Counted from the stretch's first letter, positions 46,601-59,446 are shown. The stretch: DNA of 64,000 nt from Branchiostoma belcheri (GCF_001625305.1 NW_017802380.1:2223785-2287784), one strand, 5' to 3'. Notes: generated by a model not told the origin, from the letters alone. Program-made: numbers and translations.

Positions 46601-46776
46601 GAGGAACCCATAGATTATCATTAGAGAAGCATTATTTACACACTCTCTCATGAACAAATTTTCCAGTATTTCTCCGGTGAAAATACAGCACTGAGAACAA
46701 CAGTTATTTGCTATTTTCAATGTGGCAGCAAAAATACTAAACCTAAACAAACGATCACGTTCTACATGTTGACATG
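43612..46776. other. 3' flank of the receptor gene, no further gene seen
   Basis: The 3' UTR presumably starts here. The first AATAAA I find is at 45079-45084, about 1.5 kb downstream, and is a possible but unproven polyadenylation signal. Complex CpG/TAAT-bearing blocks occur at about 44540-44700 (octamer ATTTGCAT at 44600-44607) and 46000-46540. No frame with domain content. Confidence 0.35.
45158..45165 (+). promoter_or_regulatory. Orphan TATA box-like motif
   Basis: TATAAAAG preceded by GGAACCGGG in a locally GC-richer context, followed 20 bp on by TATATAAATAG. The sequence is a canonical TATA box, but no coding frame follows within several hundred bases, so it may be chance or a promoter of a non-coding transcript. 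Confidence 0.2.
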
Positions 46777-47526
46777 TACAAAAGGAGGCTAGAAACAGGT
46801 GGCTAGATTTACCGTGTTGCACACTGTATTGATTTTCGCAGCGGGGTATGAAGACGGATGTTTGAGGGTTATCTTTACACTGTACAAGGCCTGTGCAACA
46901 TGTAATGGCAAAGGTTCCTAAGTCTTAAATCAAGCCAAAGTAGGAGTGTTTGCTAATCCCTATCTCAGGGTGGTTTATCAGTGCTCTGTATCTCCGCTCT
47001 TCATTATGGAGTATCGGGTAATTGTGCTACTGAGCAGATAAGTCAACTACTTGGCATTGCTCACCACCCATCAAGAGATGGTATCAGCCTGGAATGATGA
47101 AAACCAGTTACTCGCAACAGAAAGATAATGATAAGAGTCTGGTCCTTGTAGCTACATAGTCCAGCAGCTAGAGTCTAGACGGCAGGTTTCAAAATCCTAC
47201 ATGTTTGGCATGAAAATGTTGGGAAAGTGGACATAGTTTTAATGATCTCTTTCAAGAGCATTTTGGCTTGTCCAGTAGTGAATACCAATTGAAGAAATAA
47301 TGTAAAACTTTAAAAGCACACATGTCCAGCATTTTTTTTTACAGAAATTGGGTGTAACAACATTAGACTCACAAGGTCATTATCTGTATCTGTATAGGCA
47401 GTGTAACCACTCCTTGGCATAACACATCATCATCATCATCATGGTTGCTGCATATCAGTAGCTACGTGTGCTGAGGCAGGCCATCTACACACATGCCTCA
47501 AGGCCAAATTGGAAGTGGAATTGCAC

Positions 47527-47621
47527 TCTGTATCTGTATCGGTATAGCTGGTATAACTGCCCTTCGGCGTAACACACCAGCTTTGTAGGCACGCAGCGTG
47601 GCAGTACCTAGCTTTGCACGT
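47527..47621 (+). repeat. Dispersed GGTATAACTGCCCTTCGGCG repeat, plus copy
   Basis: GTATCGGTATAGCTGGTATA, CTGCCCTTCGGCGTAACACA and CCAGC, then TTTGTAGGCACGCAGCG. A related upstream half copy lies at about 47387-47425. The same phrase occurs inverted at 13826-13866 and 23818-23860, so it is an interspersed repeat. It also appears in the duplicate near 49636-49730. Confidence 0.6.
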
Positions 47622-47692
47622 TTAATTGCAGGAGATGTTTAAAAAAGCTTTGTAGCTTTCTCTCAACACAAGCTCATGTACCTTGTTTCCAT

Positions 47693-48110
47693 TGTCCCAT
47701 CTGTGAGATAACAAGTCTGAAGGCATAACAGGCGGTAGTGCATGTCAAAGATGTGATCTCTAAACCAGATCTTGCAGGAACATTTTGGTGCATTCAGTAA
47801 TGAATACCAGTGGAAGAAAAACTGCAAAACCCTTGATGGTACAGAAGAATTTTTACAATTGTCCCATCTTTAACTTAAGATAACAAGTCTGAAGGCATAA
47901 CTATAGGCGCTAGTGCATGTCAAAGATGTCATCTCTGAACCAGATCTTGCAGGAACATTTTTCTGCATTCAGTAATGACAACCAGGAGAAGAAAAAGGTA
48001 CAGAAGAATTTTTACAATTGTCCCATCTGTGAGATAACGAGTCTGAAGGTATAACAGGCGCTAGTGCATGTCAAAGATGTCATCTCTGAACCAGATCTTG
48101 GAGAGGTTAT
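47693..48110 (+). repeat. ~160-bp tandem repeat inside the duplicated block
   Basis: TCCCATCTGTGAGATAACAA or a variant begins units at about 47695, 47863 and 48020. Each continues AGTCTGAAGGCATAAC, GTGCATGTCAAAGATGT and CCAGATCTTG. The third unit is truncated. The same three units are present in copy 2 (about 49804-50213), so the tandem repeat predates the larger duplication. Confidence 0.9.
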
Positions 48111-48865
48111 TAGCACATTACCCAGCTGAGTAGGTTCCCAGGAGTCTCCCATGATCTGATCCTGAATATTTCATGGGCGTCTTGCCCGGAAGGTCAATTA
48201 GCCGTTTGTCTGAGCCAGTGTTGAAGACCTTTGACACCCACAAAAGATGGACAAGCCAGCTTCCTAATTGTTGCATATCAGAGCCGGCTACAAATCTTCA
48301 CAGCTTGGTTGCACTTAAGACCCTGGTCAACTGCCACATTATTGTACTGTTTGTCTTATATGCTGAGGCTGCAAGCAGGAACAGCTTTGCCCGAAATTCA
48401 CCTGAAACTCTTATGGACCAGTGTGCACCTGTCTGACCAATGCAGTGTTAACTAGAAAGGCCAATATTTGCTTTGGAGCAAATACAGCGATGGGTTCACC
48501 ACATTTTACGACATGGCAGGGAAAGAATGGGAAACACAAGGGAAAACAATGATTTACATTGATATAACTATAATATGAAGTAAAATACAACTAAAACAAC
48601 AGTTGGATAGCTATTCCCTACTTTATTGGTTAGGATTTTTAATTGCATAATGCAAACTGTTGATTTTCAAAATAAAAAAAAACCGTCCATGCCCGGCATT
48701 CCAATGCTGGAGCAGGAAAGCTTGAAATACCTACCAAAACACTTGAATACAGACATACTGTCAGTATGGAAATGCTTCTGTGCAGGTGTTAATCAAGTTA
48801 AATCCCAACAGCCAATCAGCAAGAAGTATAGAGGAAAGCTGCATGCCTATTGGTTGATGCCCTGC

Positions 48866-48885
48866 NNNNNNNNNNNNNNNNNNNN
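48866..48885. other. Assembly gap (20 Ns)
   Basis: Twenty N characters, immediately before the start of duplicated copy 2. The true gap size is unknown. Confidence 0.99.
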
Positions 48886-50665
48886 TACAAAAGGAAGCAA
48901 GAAACAGGTGGCTAGATTTACCGTGTTGCACACTGTATTGATTTTCGCAGCGGGGTATGAAGACGGATGTTGAGGGTTATCTTTACACTGTACAAGGCCT
49001 GTGCAACATGTAATGGCAGAGGTTCCTAAGTCTTAAATCAAGCCAAAGTAGGAGTGTTTGCTAATCCCTATCTCAGGGTGGTTTATCAGTGCTCTGTATC
49101 TCCGCTCTTCATTATGGAGTATCGGGTAATTGTGCTACTGAGCAGATAAGTCAACTACTTGGCATTGCTCACCACCCATCAAGAGATGGTATCAGCCTGG
49201 AATGATGAAAACCAGTTACTCGCAACAGAAAGATAATGATAAGAGTCTGGTCCTCGTAGCTACATAGTCCAGCAGCTAGAGTCTAGACGGTAGGTTTCAA
49301 AATCCTACATGTTTGGCATGAAAATGTCGGGAAAGTGGACATAGTTTAATGATCTCTTTCAAGAGCATTTTGGCTTATCCAGTAGTGAATACCAATTGAA
49401 GAAATAATAGTAAAACTTTAAAAGCAACACATGTCCAGCATTTTTTTTTACAGAAATTGGGTGTAACAACATTAGACTCACAAGGTCATTATCTGTATCT
49501 GTATAGGCAGTGTAACCACTCCTTGGCATAATACATCATCATCATCATCATGGTTGCTGCATATCAGTAGCTACGTGTGCTGAGGCAGGCCATCTACACA
49601 CATGCCTCAAGGCCAAATTGGAAGTGGAATTGCACTCTGTATCTGTATCGGTATAGCTGGTATAACTGCCCTTCGGCGTAACACACCAGCTTTGTAGGCA
49701 CGCAGCGTGGCAGTACCTAGCTTTGCACGTTTAATTGCAGGAGATGTTTAAAAAAGCTTTGTAGCTTTCTCTCAACACAAGCTCATGTACCTTGTTTCCA
49801 TTGTCCCATCTGTGAGATAACAAGTCTGAAGGCATAACAGGCGGTAGTGCATGTCAAAGATGTGATCTCTAAACCAGATCTTGCAGGAACATTTTGGTGC
49901 ATTCAGTAATGAATACCAGTGGAAGAAAAACTGCAAAACCCTTGATGGTACAGAAGAATTTTTACAATTGTCCCATCTTTAACTTAAGATAACAAGTCTG
50001 AAGGCATAACTATAGGCGCTAGTGCATGTCAAAGATGTCATCTCTGAACCAGATCTTGCAGGAACATTTTTCTGCATTCAGTAATGACAACCAGGAGAAG
50101 AAAAAGGTACAGAAGAATTTTTACAATTGTCCCATCTGTGAGATAACGAGTCTGAAGGTATAACAGGCGCTAGTGCATGTCAAAGATGTCATCTCTGAAC
50201 CAGATCTTGGAGAGGTTATTAGCACATTACCCAGCTGAGTAGGTTCCCAGGAGTCTCCCATGATCTGATCCTGAATATTTCATGGGCGTCTTGCCCGGAA
50301 GGTCAATTAGCCGTTTGTCTGAGCCAGTGTTGAAGACCTTTGACACCCACAAAAGATGGACAAGCCAGCTTCCTAATTGTTGCATATCAGAGACGGCTAC
50401 AAATCTTCACAGCTTGGTTGCACTTAAGACCCTGGACAACTGCCACATTATTGCACTGTTTGTCTTATATGCTGTGTCTGCAAGACTGCTTTGCCCAAAA
50501 TCCCTATTTTGTGCCCATTTGTTTTCAGATCTTCTGGTCAACAACTTGCCAGAAGCTAGGTTTCTGTGTGTTGATGTGTGCCAGGCATACATTTTGACAG
50601 GCAGCCCATTTCACCTGAAACTCTTATGGACCAGTGTGCACCTGTTTCACCAATACAATGTTAAA
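48886..50665 (+). repeat. Duplicated block, copy 2
   Basis: Direct copy of 46777-48450 including its internal dispersed and tandem repeats. It carries a segment of about 140 bp near 50485-50615 (from CCTATTTTGTGCCCATTTG to GGCAGCCCA) absent from copy 1. Frames of 87-135 codons near the end of each copy start identically (48173 and 50282) but have no recognisable domain and are disrupted differently, so I do not call a gene. Confidence 0.93.
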
Positions 50666-53600
50666 ATGTATTTTTCAAATTGCATGTGAAATGCATGCAA
50701 ACATGCCAATTTCGTATATGCCATGGGTTTAGATGCGGACTTTTAAGTGTGTATTTGGAGAAAATATTTCCAACTTGCAGAACAAAATTTTGACATTCTG
50801 CAGTATTGCAAAACACTGAAAAAAGGATTTCTACCACTGCCAGTGCATCATTATTCACCCCCCTCCCCAAGTCTGACAGGTGTGACCAACAGGCTATGTG
50901 CAACAACACTAGCCTGTCCTGAATTGATTCTTATCAACCAGTTGCATCGAATGTCTGGCACCATCCATCCATGCCTTCCATGATGAAATTCACTGTTGTT
51001 CGCCATGCCGGCATCTGGTATTGCCGGCCAGCCATTGATGGGCCTACACTGCAGAAGCAATCATCTTGTCACAAGAGTCAGGCCCACCCTGCCCTAAATG
51101 AGGTCAAGGGTTCTGAATATCTATTCCACGTTTAGCCAAGCGATGGAATCAACAGTTGACAAGGCTTGGACAGCTTCTGGCACACAAAACTTTTGATCTA
51201 GTGCATCTGCATTTCAATTTTATTTTCAAAAGGTACATATTTCTATAAACTTTCTATTGCATCAGTGAATCATACCTTCGGTATTTAAAATAGTGCAGAA
51301 ACAAGCCCCAATATGATTCCTTTATATTTGGGGTGGTACCTCAAAAATCAACCCAGGATCCCTCCAGTACCTGTTTTCCGTCACAGTTTTCAGGATTTTT
51401 GCTACATGAATGCTGAATATACATTAGGATATCATTGTTTCAACTTATTGACCAGAATATTGACTTAAAGCAATAAAAAATGTATTTGGTACCTTTAAAA
51501 GAAATCAAATTCTTTACACTATTCACTAGATGTGCCTGTCCATGGTGCTGAACAGACGGTCATTGTTAGTCGCGGTGCAACATCTCCATTTTTCCTCAGC
51601 AGGGACATTTCGTATTCCATCTGCATGTAAAATGGGAAGACAAGATTGCTGCCACTTCCTTTTGTAATGGCCTGAGTAAATTTCACCATTGACTATGGAG
51701 TGAGTGGGAAGAAAATACAGTTATGACAGCACTACACTATGTTGCCGTAGATGCTGCCATTTTGGGTGATATTGCTCCATACCAGTTGAATGTGAATTCC
51801 ATTCACTGCGTTTGTGCACATCTGCCATTGATTTTTCCTAACACAGTCTGTGTCTCATTCACTGATCTTATGTGGAGATACATGTATGCCATGTAATCCA
51901 TCTTAAAAATCTGGGTCTTCTTCCCTAAATTGATGCCTTCCATGAGTGGCTTTGTTAATGTCTGAACCTTAGTCTCAACTGATTGCTTTTATCTAGCATT
52001 TTCAAATTGACTGCTCATAAATATACAGATTATTATTCCTTGGAAACCAATTTTTGCATTGTTGCACACATCCGTGGCGCCAAGAGCTGTTAAGGCAATG
52101 GCTATGGGGCCACTAGAGGGTTGTAAATGCAGTCTGTATAAATCTTGTTAAGACAGACAATAATATTCAAATTAACTCATTTTTGTTGCCAGATGGACGG
52201 ATATCGGGTCAATACGGAGGGACAGTGACCCTGAGAGGAAACTTATGTGGGATGATGAAATATCGATTGGAACGCGAAGCAGACATGCATGCTGTGAGCT
52301 GGACAACAAATTTAGGAATAGAAGAGCCTGTCATAATACTGTACAGAGTTTTGTTGGCAATGTTCCAGTTCAGGAAAGAAGTTCCAGCCACAGAAAAGTT
52401 GCCTCCTGCTACAGGATTTGTCCCTGAAGCTTTGTCTTGCTAGAAGAATAATCTGTCATTTACAATTTTTGAAATGCATGCAGCCACCTTTTTTTTTGTT
52501 GGCTTCAAAACATTTTTTGTCCTCAGAGGAATGAGTGGAGCCTAAAGAGGCCTGTAACTTTACCCTTCCATTAGCTTCTCTTCCACAGTCCATTCCCACA
52601 GCCCAGAAACGTCTCCATTGGTTTGGGATGCGACAGTCACACTCCATTAAGGAGTAGCAGCCAGTACTTTGCATTGCTGCTGTGAGAGATGGAGACAGGA
52701 TTGATCCATCAGGAAGTCTGCCAGCTGTAGCTCTTTTCCATCCCCCGACAGCCGCCTGGGTCCTTCCTCTAAAGGTGTAGCAAGGCTCAAAGCCTCTGGT
52801 CTCATCAACACAGTCAGATGGAGGATGGCCTTATCCTTCAGTATATCTCTGCAGATTTCCCCTTAGATCCCCGCTGATGATCAGCCCAATGCCATTTCAA
52901 TTGTCTAAGCATCTGCAATGGGTAGTAAGGAGTGTCAAACACCCCCTCCCCCTACTGTAGTGTATAACAATCGTTGTCTGTTTCCATATACTGGTGTATT
53001 GTTACCAGATCTTAGGTATACTGCTTCAATCATTTATTTCATGATAAATATCTCCAAACCCATGTTACAAGAGCATAAAGTTTGATTGAAATATGTCTAC
53101 AGCTTGGAAAAGAGCCCAGACTTCCTTTTTCCCCATCTTCTAGTTGCTGAGTATAGACAGGCCTTGAGGCTATGCACCATGAAAGGTGGAAAAATTCCCA
53201 TTAAAATGTCAACACATGCAAGGATCACCCTTCAAAACCTCCTAGTCCTAGTACTAAATTCTGCTGCTTGTTGATACGTACATGTAGGGATAGCATTCTT
53301 AAGTGGACAATGTCATCTATTCCAAGACAAATCACAAAAGTGAAGCCTGTCCTGCACTTACTGACTTATTTATTAGTGTCTGTCATTACAAGCTAGAAGA
53401 TCTATCTTTCCTTTACATGTATATGTACAAGTCATTACCATTTAAAAGTTTTTTCTGGTCCTGTAGCTAACCATGCATTGACCACCCTCCTCCCTACGCT
53501 CACACCAGTTCACCCGAGACAATTTCGGACGCCTCAAGTATTGAAAAGTGGTCTCCTGAAGCAATAAAGGGAGCTTCAGACCCAGAGATTGTTTCATAGT

Positions 53601-53759
53601 CTGGGGGCCTTCAGGTAGATTTGTGTTCTGTTATTACGGCACCATTCGAACACTTCTATTTGATATGGTACATGACTTAACACAACGGTAGGGCTTGTCT
53701 TCAAAGAATACTAAACAGGCCCTTGCCAGTGTGGATGGACACACCTTCAGATGGCTTCA
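50666..53759. other. Gene-free stretch, nothing firmly recognised
   Basis: Unique sequence. About 52194-52443 is open after an acceptor-like TTTTTGTTGCCAG, but I recognise no family and no continuation, so I do not call an exon. Confidence 0.4.
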
Positions 53760-54108
53760 CAGGGGTCGAAATTCATTTTTGGGAATAGGTGCACTGGTGC
53801 ACCCAACCTAAAAAGATAGGTGCACAAAAGTTATTTGGGTGCACCATATAAAATGAAACGTAATTACAGATCTTGACTGCTCCTCTTCTGAGCTTGAATC
53901 TGAAATGAGAACTTAAAAATCCATGAATTTACTATTTTTCTGACACTTAGATGCCAAGACTATCCTGTGTACTATTATACATTTGATATGTACAAAAATA
54001 CCAACAAAAATATTTGGATGCACTAGTGCACCCACCGAAAAAAATTGGGTGCACAGCTCCAATTTTGGGTGCACTAAGGTGCACATGCACCCAGTATTTC
54101 GAGCCCTG
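53760..54108. mobile_element. TIR element with CAGGGCTCGAAAT ends, copy 1 (349 bp)
   Basis: Begins CAGGGGTCGAAATTCATTTT and ends ACCCAGTATTTCGAGCCCTG, imperfect inverted ends. CTTCA flanks both sides (53755-53759 and 54109-54113; GCTTCAC can be drawn with shifted borders). The subterminal parts are rich in GGTGCAC/GTGCACC, giving repeated internal palindromes. CAGGG-type ends suggest hAT, but the flank repeat is shorter than the 8 bp expected there, so the class is left open. No coding frame. Confidence 0.8.
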
Positions 54109-56527
54109 CTTCACCTACAGTCTGGATTATGGAGGGCTCAAGACATGAAGCTCTTGTCCACCCACGTCATGAATTGGAAAGAAGAAAAAATATATTAGTT
54201 ATGGAACCATTGCCACTTGTGGTCGGCAAGGTCGGTATGAAAAGAAAGTTGATATGAAAATGTGTGAAAGAGTACGAAGATTGGCGACACACGGCCTGAG
54301 GGTGAATCACTCCAATCTTACAAACGTGTACAAAATGAAGAATGAAAAAGTTGTGTCACAAGTCATCAAGACAGATCGGAAAGTGAGAGTGAAACTTTTT
54401 GTCCTTTCACTAGTTGTAAAGTTATAACATGAGACACAACCTTTTCTTCAGTAAAAATATGTAGGACTCTGTTGCAATAGTCTGTTGCATAACTATTGCT
54501 TTAACAGGGCTTCATGCAGTGATTTATTCATATAAAGATCACAATCTTCCAATCCTCAATATGAAATCCTCAATATGGAACAGTATTATAGGGCAGCGCA
54601 GTGTCAGAGATCTGAACCCTGCCAGAGTTCTAGTTCCTCTTTCCATTTTTGTCATGTCTGAAACATTCATCAGGGAATCATTTCCATGCCACATCCCATG
54701 TATAATCAATCACCAACAGGCCACCAAAGGCCTGCGAAGGTGTTATTACAATCATACAGTAAACTGAGTCTGATTCCTCCCACACCCAGGATATTAGACG
54801 AATACATCACTGCCTGAGATCTCCACAGTCATCAGCACGAGAGATAATTTATTTCAGGGCTCGGAGACGGTTAATTGACTCCGTATTAGGAGCACACTTG
54901 ATTAATTATTCAGAGCTATCCACCCGTTCTGCGGTTGCCTTTCTGTCAGATGCGCTGGGAGACAATTTGTAGGCAGTAACTCAACTTCTCCCACTCAATG
55001 CAGGCCTGTCTTCTCAACATGTTGTTTGACCTTTCTATATAAGATGGAGATTTCATGCATCAGAGAGGCAAGGCTGCCATGAAAATGGTGCACATTCTTT
55101 CAGAATTTGCTGTGTCCGTTGGGCGCACTTGGGTATGTACTAGAAATAAACCTGAGGTAAAAGCATAATTATAACATGTAACATATTGTCCATGGATACT
55201 TAATTTTGTCTTTGAAGCCTTAAAATTACGCCAGTCTTTCACACACACACACACCTACATGGCAGTAATGGCTATATAATGTATAAATCTTGTATATTGT
55301 GTAACAGTCACTGCATATCAAGAAGAGTCCAAATTTGGGAGGGGGGAAGGGGTAGATTGTCTCAATCTAAATTAATCTCTGTTTAATGAAGTTATTTTTT
55401 AACAGATGGAGGCACCATAGGAGTAAAACAAATTCAATTGATGCAATTTGTCATGGTTACAGAAAAATACTAGTAGCCAGACTCACTATTGTGGAGATTA
55501 AGCTGTAGTTGGTTGAGCAGTGTGTAACAAAAACTCATCGAAAAGAGATTTGCTTGTCCAATGCCCATTTTGGTACAGTATAGGTCAAGGATGTCTGTAG
55601 GTTCAGGGAATCATGCAGCCCATATTTTATAGCTTTCAAAGAGGATAGGGGGTGTCCTCTGTTGTGCTGTGATTTGACCATCTTTGTAGTAATTCTACAT
55701 AGTAGTGCAATAGGAATATTGTCCAAATAGTGTTCAGCACCAAGGACAGGGAAAGGAGTGCAACAGGAATAGAGTACAGGTCATCCAAATGTTGTTCAGT
55801 GCAATTTATCAATAAGTGCTGCTGAAGTTTTGCAAAAAAAAGTTAATTTTATGTTAATAACCAAACTAACCATCATTTGGTATAAGGTAGGTGATATTTC
55901 TGGTAAATTCACATGTAGGAAACTCCTGTGATTACGTCAATGTGATAGATAGGTAATACAACTTACCTGCTGGGTGGTACATTGGTACTGGTTCCTAAAA
56001 TCATCTTTTATTACAGATGTGTCCCTTAAATGAGGTGCAGGGCAAATGTTTAATTTTTCATTACATACAAATGTATGGTTCATCATAAATTGAGCCTTCA
56101 GCAATACGAAAAAGTTTGGTTTGGCTATTGTCTAAAATTTTATTACAATACTACACATATTAAGCTAGCATATACATATTCTGAGATACCTAAGACCTGT
56201 GGGAATACTTAATGTAGTGCATGTAACAATATTCCAACATTAACAAAAATAAGTATGAGATAGTCTTTTCCTTTTAGCGTTTTGGTCTCAGATGCACTCT
56301 GGTCTTAGCCTTGTCTCTATATATAGGACATTTGAATAGTATTACACAGACTGGTGCAGACTACTTGCATTCTATTTCTAATGACTCCACCACTCTTTGA
56401 GCTTCGCAGAACAAATCCCAAATTATGAGCCCGTGCTGTAAAACCTTGCCATTGATGGGGTGGACTGAGGTAATCTAATCAGTGGACAATGGCTTCCTCA
56501 TAAAGCATGTCATACACTTGGTAGCCG
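54109..56527. other. Gene-free stretch with a complex block at 54.78-54.98 kb
   Basis: About 54780-54980 contains closely spaced TAAT-type sites (GAGATAATTTATTTCAGGGC, GGTTAATTGACTCC, TTGATTAATTATTCAGAGC) in complex sequence, a plausible homeodomain-bound enhancer. Elsewhere nothing is recognised. Confidence 0.35.
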
Positions 56528-56810
56528 TGAAAAAGGGATTTCCCCCAAAATGAACAACGGGATCGGATCTATAGAGCTGACTAGCTTCAGTTCGTTTCTT
56601 TGCGTTTTTTGGTCAACAGGTCATTTTTCCGCAAACTGGTTTTGAACCAGTTCATGTGAAAAAGGGTGAAAAAGGGATTTCCCCAAAATGAACAACGGGA
56701 TGAGCTGACTAGCTTCGGTTCGTTTCTTTGCGTTCTGTAGTTTTTTGGTCAACAGGTCATTTTTTTTTTGTCAAACAGGCAAGCTGGTTTTGAACCAGTT
56801 TCTGTGACAC
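56528..56810 (+). repeat. Tandem duplication of ~140 bp
   Basis: Two copies share AAAAAGGGATTTCCCC, AAAATGAACAACGGGAT, GAGCTGACTAGCTTC, GTTCGTTTCTTTGCGTT and CTGGTTTTGAACCAGTT. The second carries an extra TCTGTAG and a longer T run. TGGTTTTGAACCA is itself a near-palindrome. Confidence 0.9.
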
Positions 56811-59446
56811 ATGTAAATCAAATTAGATCAATAAACATTAGGGTTGTCACTGGTTGGTGTGATAGATCACCTCTCTATCTAATGCCTGTCTAAGATTTCT
56901 AAACATTGGTATGCATCACCAAAAAAGAGTTGGTATGTGTCGTGTATAAAACTTGAGGTAGAGCCAACTGCTTGCATAATTCCACCGCGAGGAAAACTAC
57001 TGAAAGTACATGTAATCTGTCAGTTTGATTAAATTGGTCATATAGCACTTAAGCTCTCCAATGTGAAGTGCATCATTTGCAGTAATGTGACTGCTGACGT
57101 GATGTTCGCCAGCCATATTTGCGGGTAATTGGAATGTTACAACTTGTCTGCGGGCAGAGTTGGTGATGATGAAAACGTTCTGTGCTAAAAGCAACTTAGT
57201 GTCGGCAGTCAGTACTGTTGTGACTTTGACTACTCCAAGCCACGCAATCACCCCATGATCAACAGAGGTTACTGCGATGTGTTATATTTACAATGACGAC
57301 GTGAGAGCGCATACACTTCAAGACGAGACATGATCGTATTCTGTGCTGTGCTCGTAATCAGCAGACTTGTGCGATGTGCATCGACAATGATATACATCAG
57401 GAACGGTGGCTGGTTTTCCACCATGTTGTAATCTTTCTATGTGAGGTCTGGATTCCCTGGCGGGACTTTTGACTGTACAGCATTTAATAAGTAGTGCGAG
57501 GCAATTATTATATAGTATAGCATGGTCTGTACATGTGGCAATGTGAGCTGCCTGTGAGAGCCTGCCTTATGTGATGTGTTACTGCATATCAGTACCAGTT
57601 GTCCTACAATTATGGACCTCTAAGCTTGGAAAACAAGAGGCCAGGCTGGAAAGAAAAATGCTACTTATCTATGTTGGGAATTTTGACACTGGTGTTTCTC
57701 TTGACTTTGAGAATGTGACATCAATCTTGAAGATTCTGTTGTTGTAAGAATTAAACCAGTGTTAAAATGGGAATGGGATAAACTACTGTTTAAAGCAAAA
57801 CATGTTTTTACAGGCAGGGTTTTTATGTAAGTGTATAGCAGACTGAAGTATTATCCTCTAATGTGACGAAATGTACAACATTGTTACCATTCTTGGCATA
57901 CTTTTACTGGAAAAAGATGTAATCAACTTTTCATTTTATACACAACTCTTACATCATGTCTGAAAATTGAGTTGAATTTTGTTTGTTGTGCCATTTCTAC
58001 CTGCCACCTGCCAGAACATATTAACAAGTTTTAAAAGCAGCCAAATTATTCTGTACAGCGTGTGAAAAAATTAGTGTTTCTGGAAACTTGTCTGGAATGG
58101 ATACAAATGGTGACAACACAGTCTTACACAAATGTGTAAATACCCTTTGCTAACATTTCCCCATTACATTTCAACAAAAATCAGATTATCTCATACACAA
58201 ATGAAGCATCCATGTATGTGCACATCATTGATATGAACAGTGTGCACACAGATGACTTGTGTCATCAGACTTTTAGCATTCATATGGGACATGTGAGCTC
58301 GACATGCCTTACCTTACATGGAATATCAAGCAGTCATATTGCAGCTTTGTAAATGATAGAAATATAAACCAGACTGCCAATATTGATAAGATTATGCCAA
58401 GAACATCCTTCTATAAACAAACTGGATTGTGTGTCGTAACCTTAAGTGTAATATCAAGTTTTGAAGGAGATTATTTTTGCAACAACATGTACTCAAGAAC
58501 TGATTTGTTTTGTGGAAAAATTCAGCTTGTCAAAAGGAAGAGCTGACACAGGTTGAGGTCACCCATGACTGTAGCAGTTTCTACTCTGATACAGAATGAA
58601 ATTGTAAAACAAAATAATTATCCTACAGTATATTATGATGTAAACACGACACATCATATTTATGTTTGGAATATACCATATGACAACATGTATCAGATGT
58701 ACTCCAGTTGACCATCTAAATTACGTCGTTCACTTCTTATGATCGTTTGACTTAGTACTGGAAATCTCCGAATCACTCGAGTGATTTGATCGTTTCGACA
58801 GATCTATGCGCAGCCTACAGTCTAGCCCGTCAGCCATGGAATGTGACGTACGCAGTTCATTTTTATTCAGAGAGAACCTTCACTGATCCTCATGCACCGA
58901 GATATTGTATACTCAAACATAAACCTGTGGCTGCACTTCAGCCTCTTATTGACAAAAACGAATGATGTACAACATGTATTATACATGGTCGTCCCTGACA
59001 TTTCTTGTCGTTCATATCCTAAAATGCACTTACTGCACTGGCTGCGCACTACTGCATCACTGTTCTGAGCGAGAATTAATATGATGAGGATTTTCGAGTA
59101 ATTCCCAGTTTGATTATGTGCGCTCCTCTGTCAATGGCATGCCCAAGATGAGTTATTGCTGACATGTGGCTGCTTTGACGAGATTCTAAAAAAAAAATCC
59201 AGAGGATTTAGGAGAGAGCCCGAGTATCTAGTAACATCGGACGCTAAGTAGATTCCGGCAATGGCTTTTATTGCAAAGGCAGCTCTTCTGCGAATTGCGA
59301 GGTAAATTATGTAAGGATTTTGGGATAAAATGGCTGGGCCGATGTCGAGATGCCAGAAGTGCACGTTCAATATGCTGATTGCTTCAGTATTGATTCCACA
59401 TACAATTTGCTGAGTATTACCTTCAAGGAATGTACTGCATCACATT
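56811..59446. other. Gene-free stretch, nothing firmly recognised
   Basis: Unique DNA. About 57040-57480 and 58740-59400 are more complex than the AT-rich remainder and may include regulatory sequence. Confidence 0.35.

Larger units (their letters stand above)
46777..48450 (+). repeat. Duplicated block, copy 1
   Basis: Matches 48886-50665 in direct orientation at an offset of 2109 bp at the start. Divergence is about 1 % by eye (for example GTTGGG/GTCGGG, GGCTTGTCC/GGCTTATCC). Near 48385, copy 1 lacks about 140 bp present in copy 2. Homology begins at TACAAAAGGAGGC, which in copy 2 is the first base after the assembly gap. Either a recent tandem duplication or two haplotypes placed side by side. 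Confidence 0.93.

Noticed and set aside
48626-48973. 115-codon frame spanning the Ns
   Set aside because: It crosses an assembly gap of unknown size, so the frame is meaningless.
48173-50689. Paired plus-strand frames with the same N-terminal peptide (48173 and 50282)
   Set aside because: They are identical because the DNA is duplicated. They have no domain and diverge after the indel.
52183-52443. 86-codon plus-strand frame after an acceptor-like TTTTTGTTGCCAG
   Set aside because: No recognisable family, no matching upstream donor found, and the frame simply ends in a stop.
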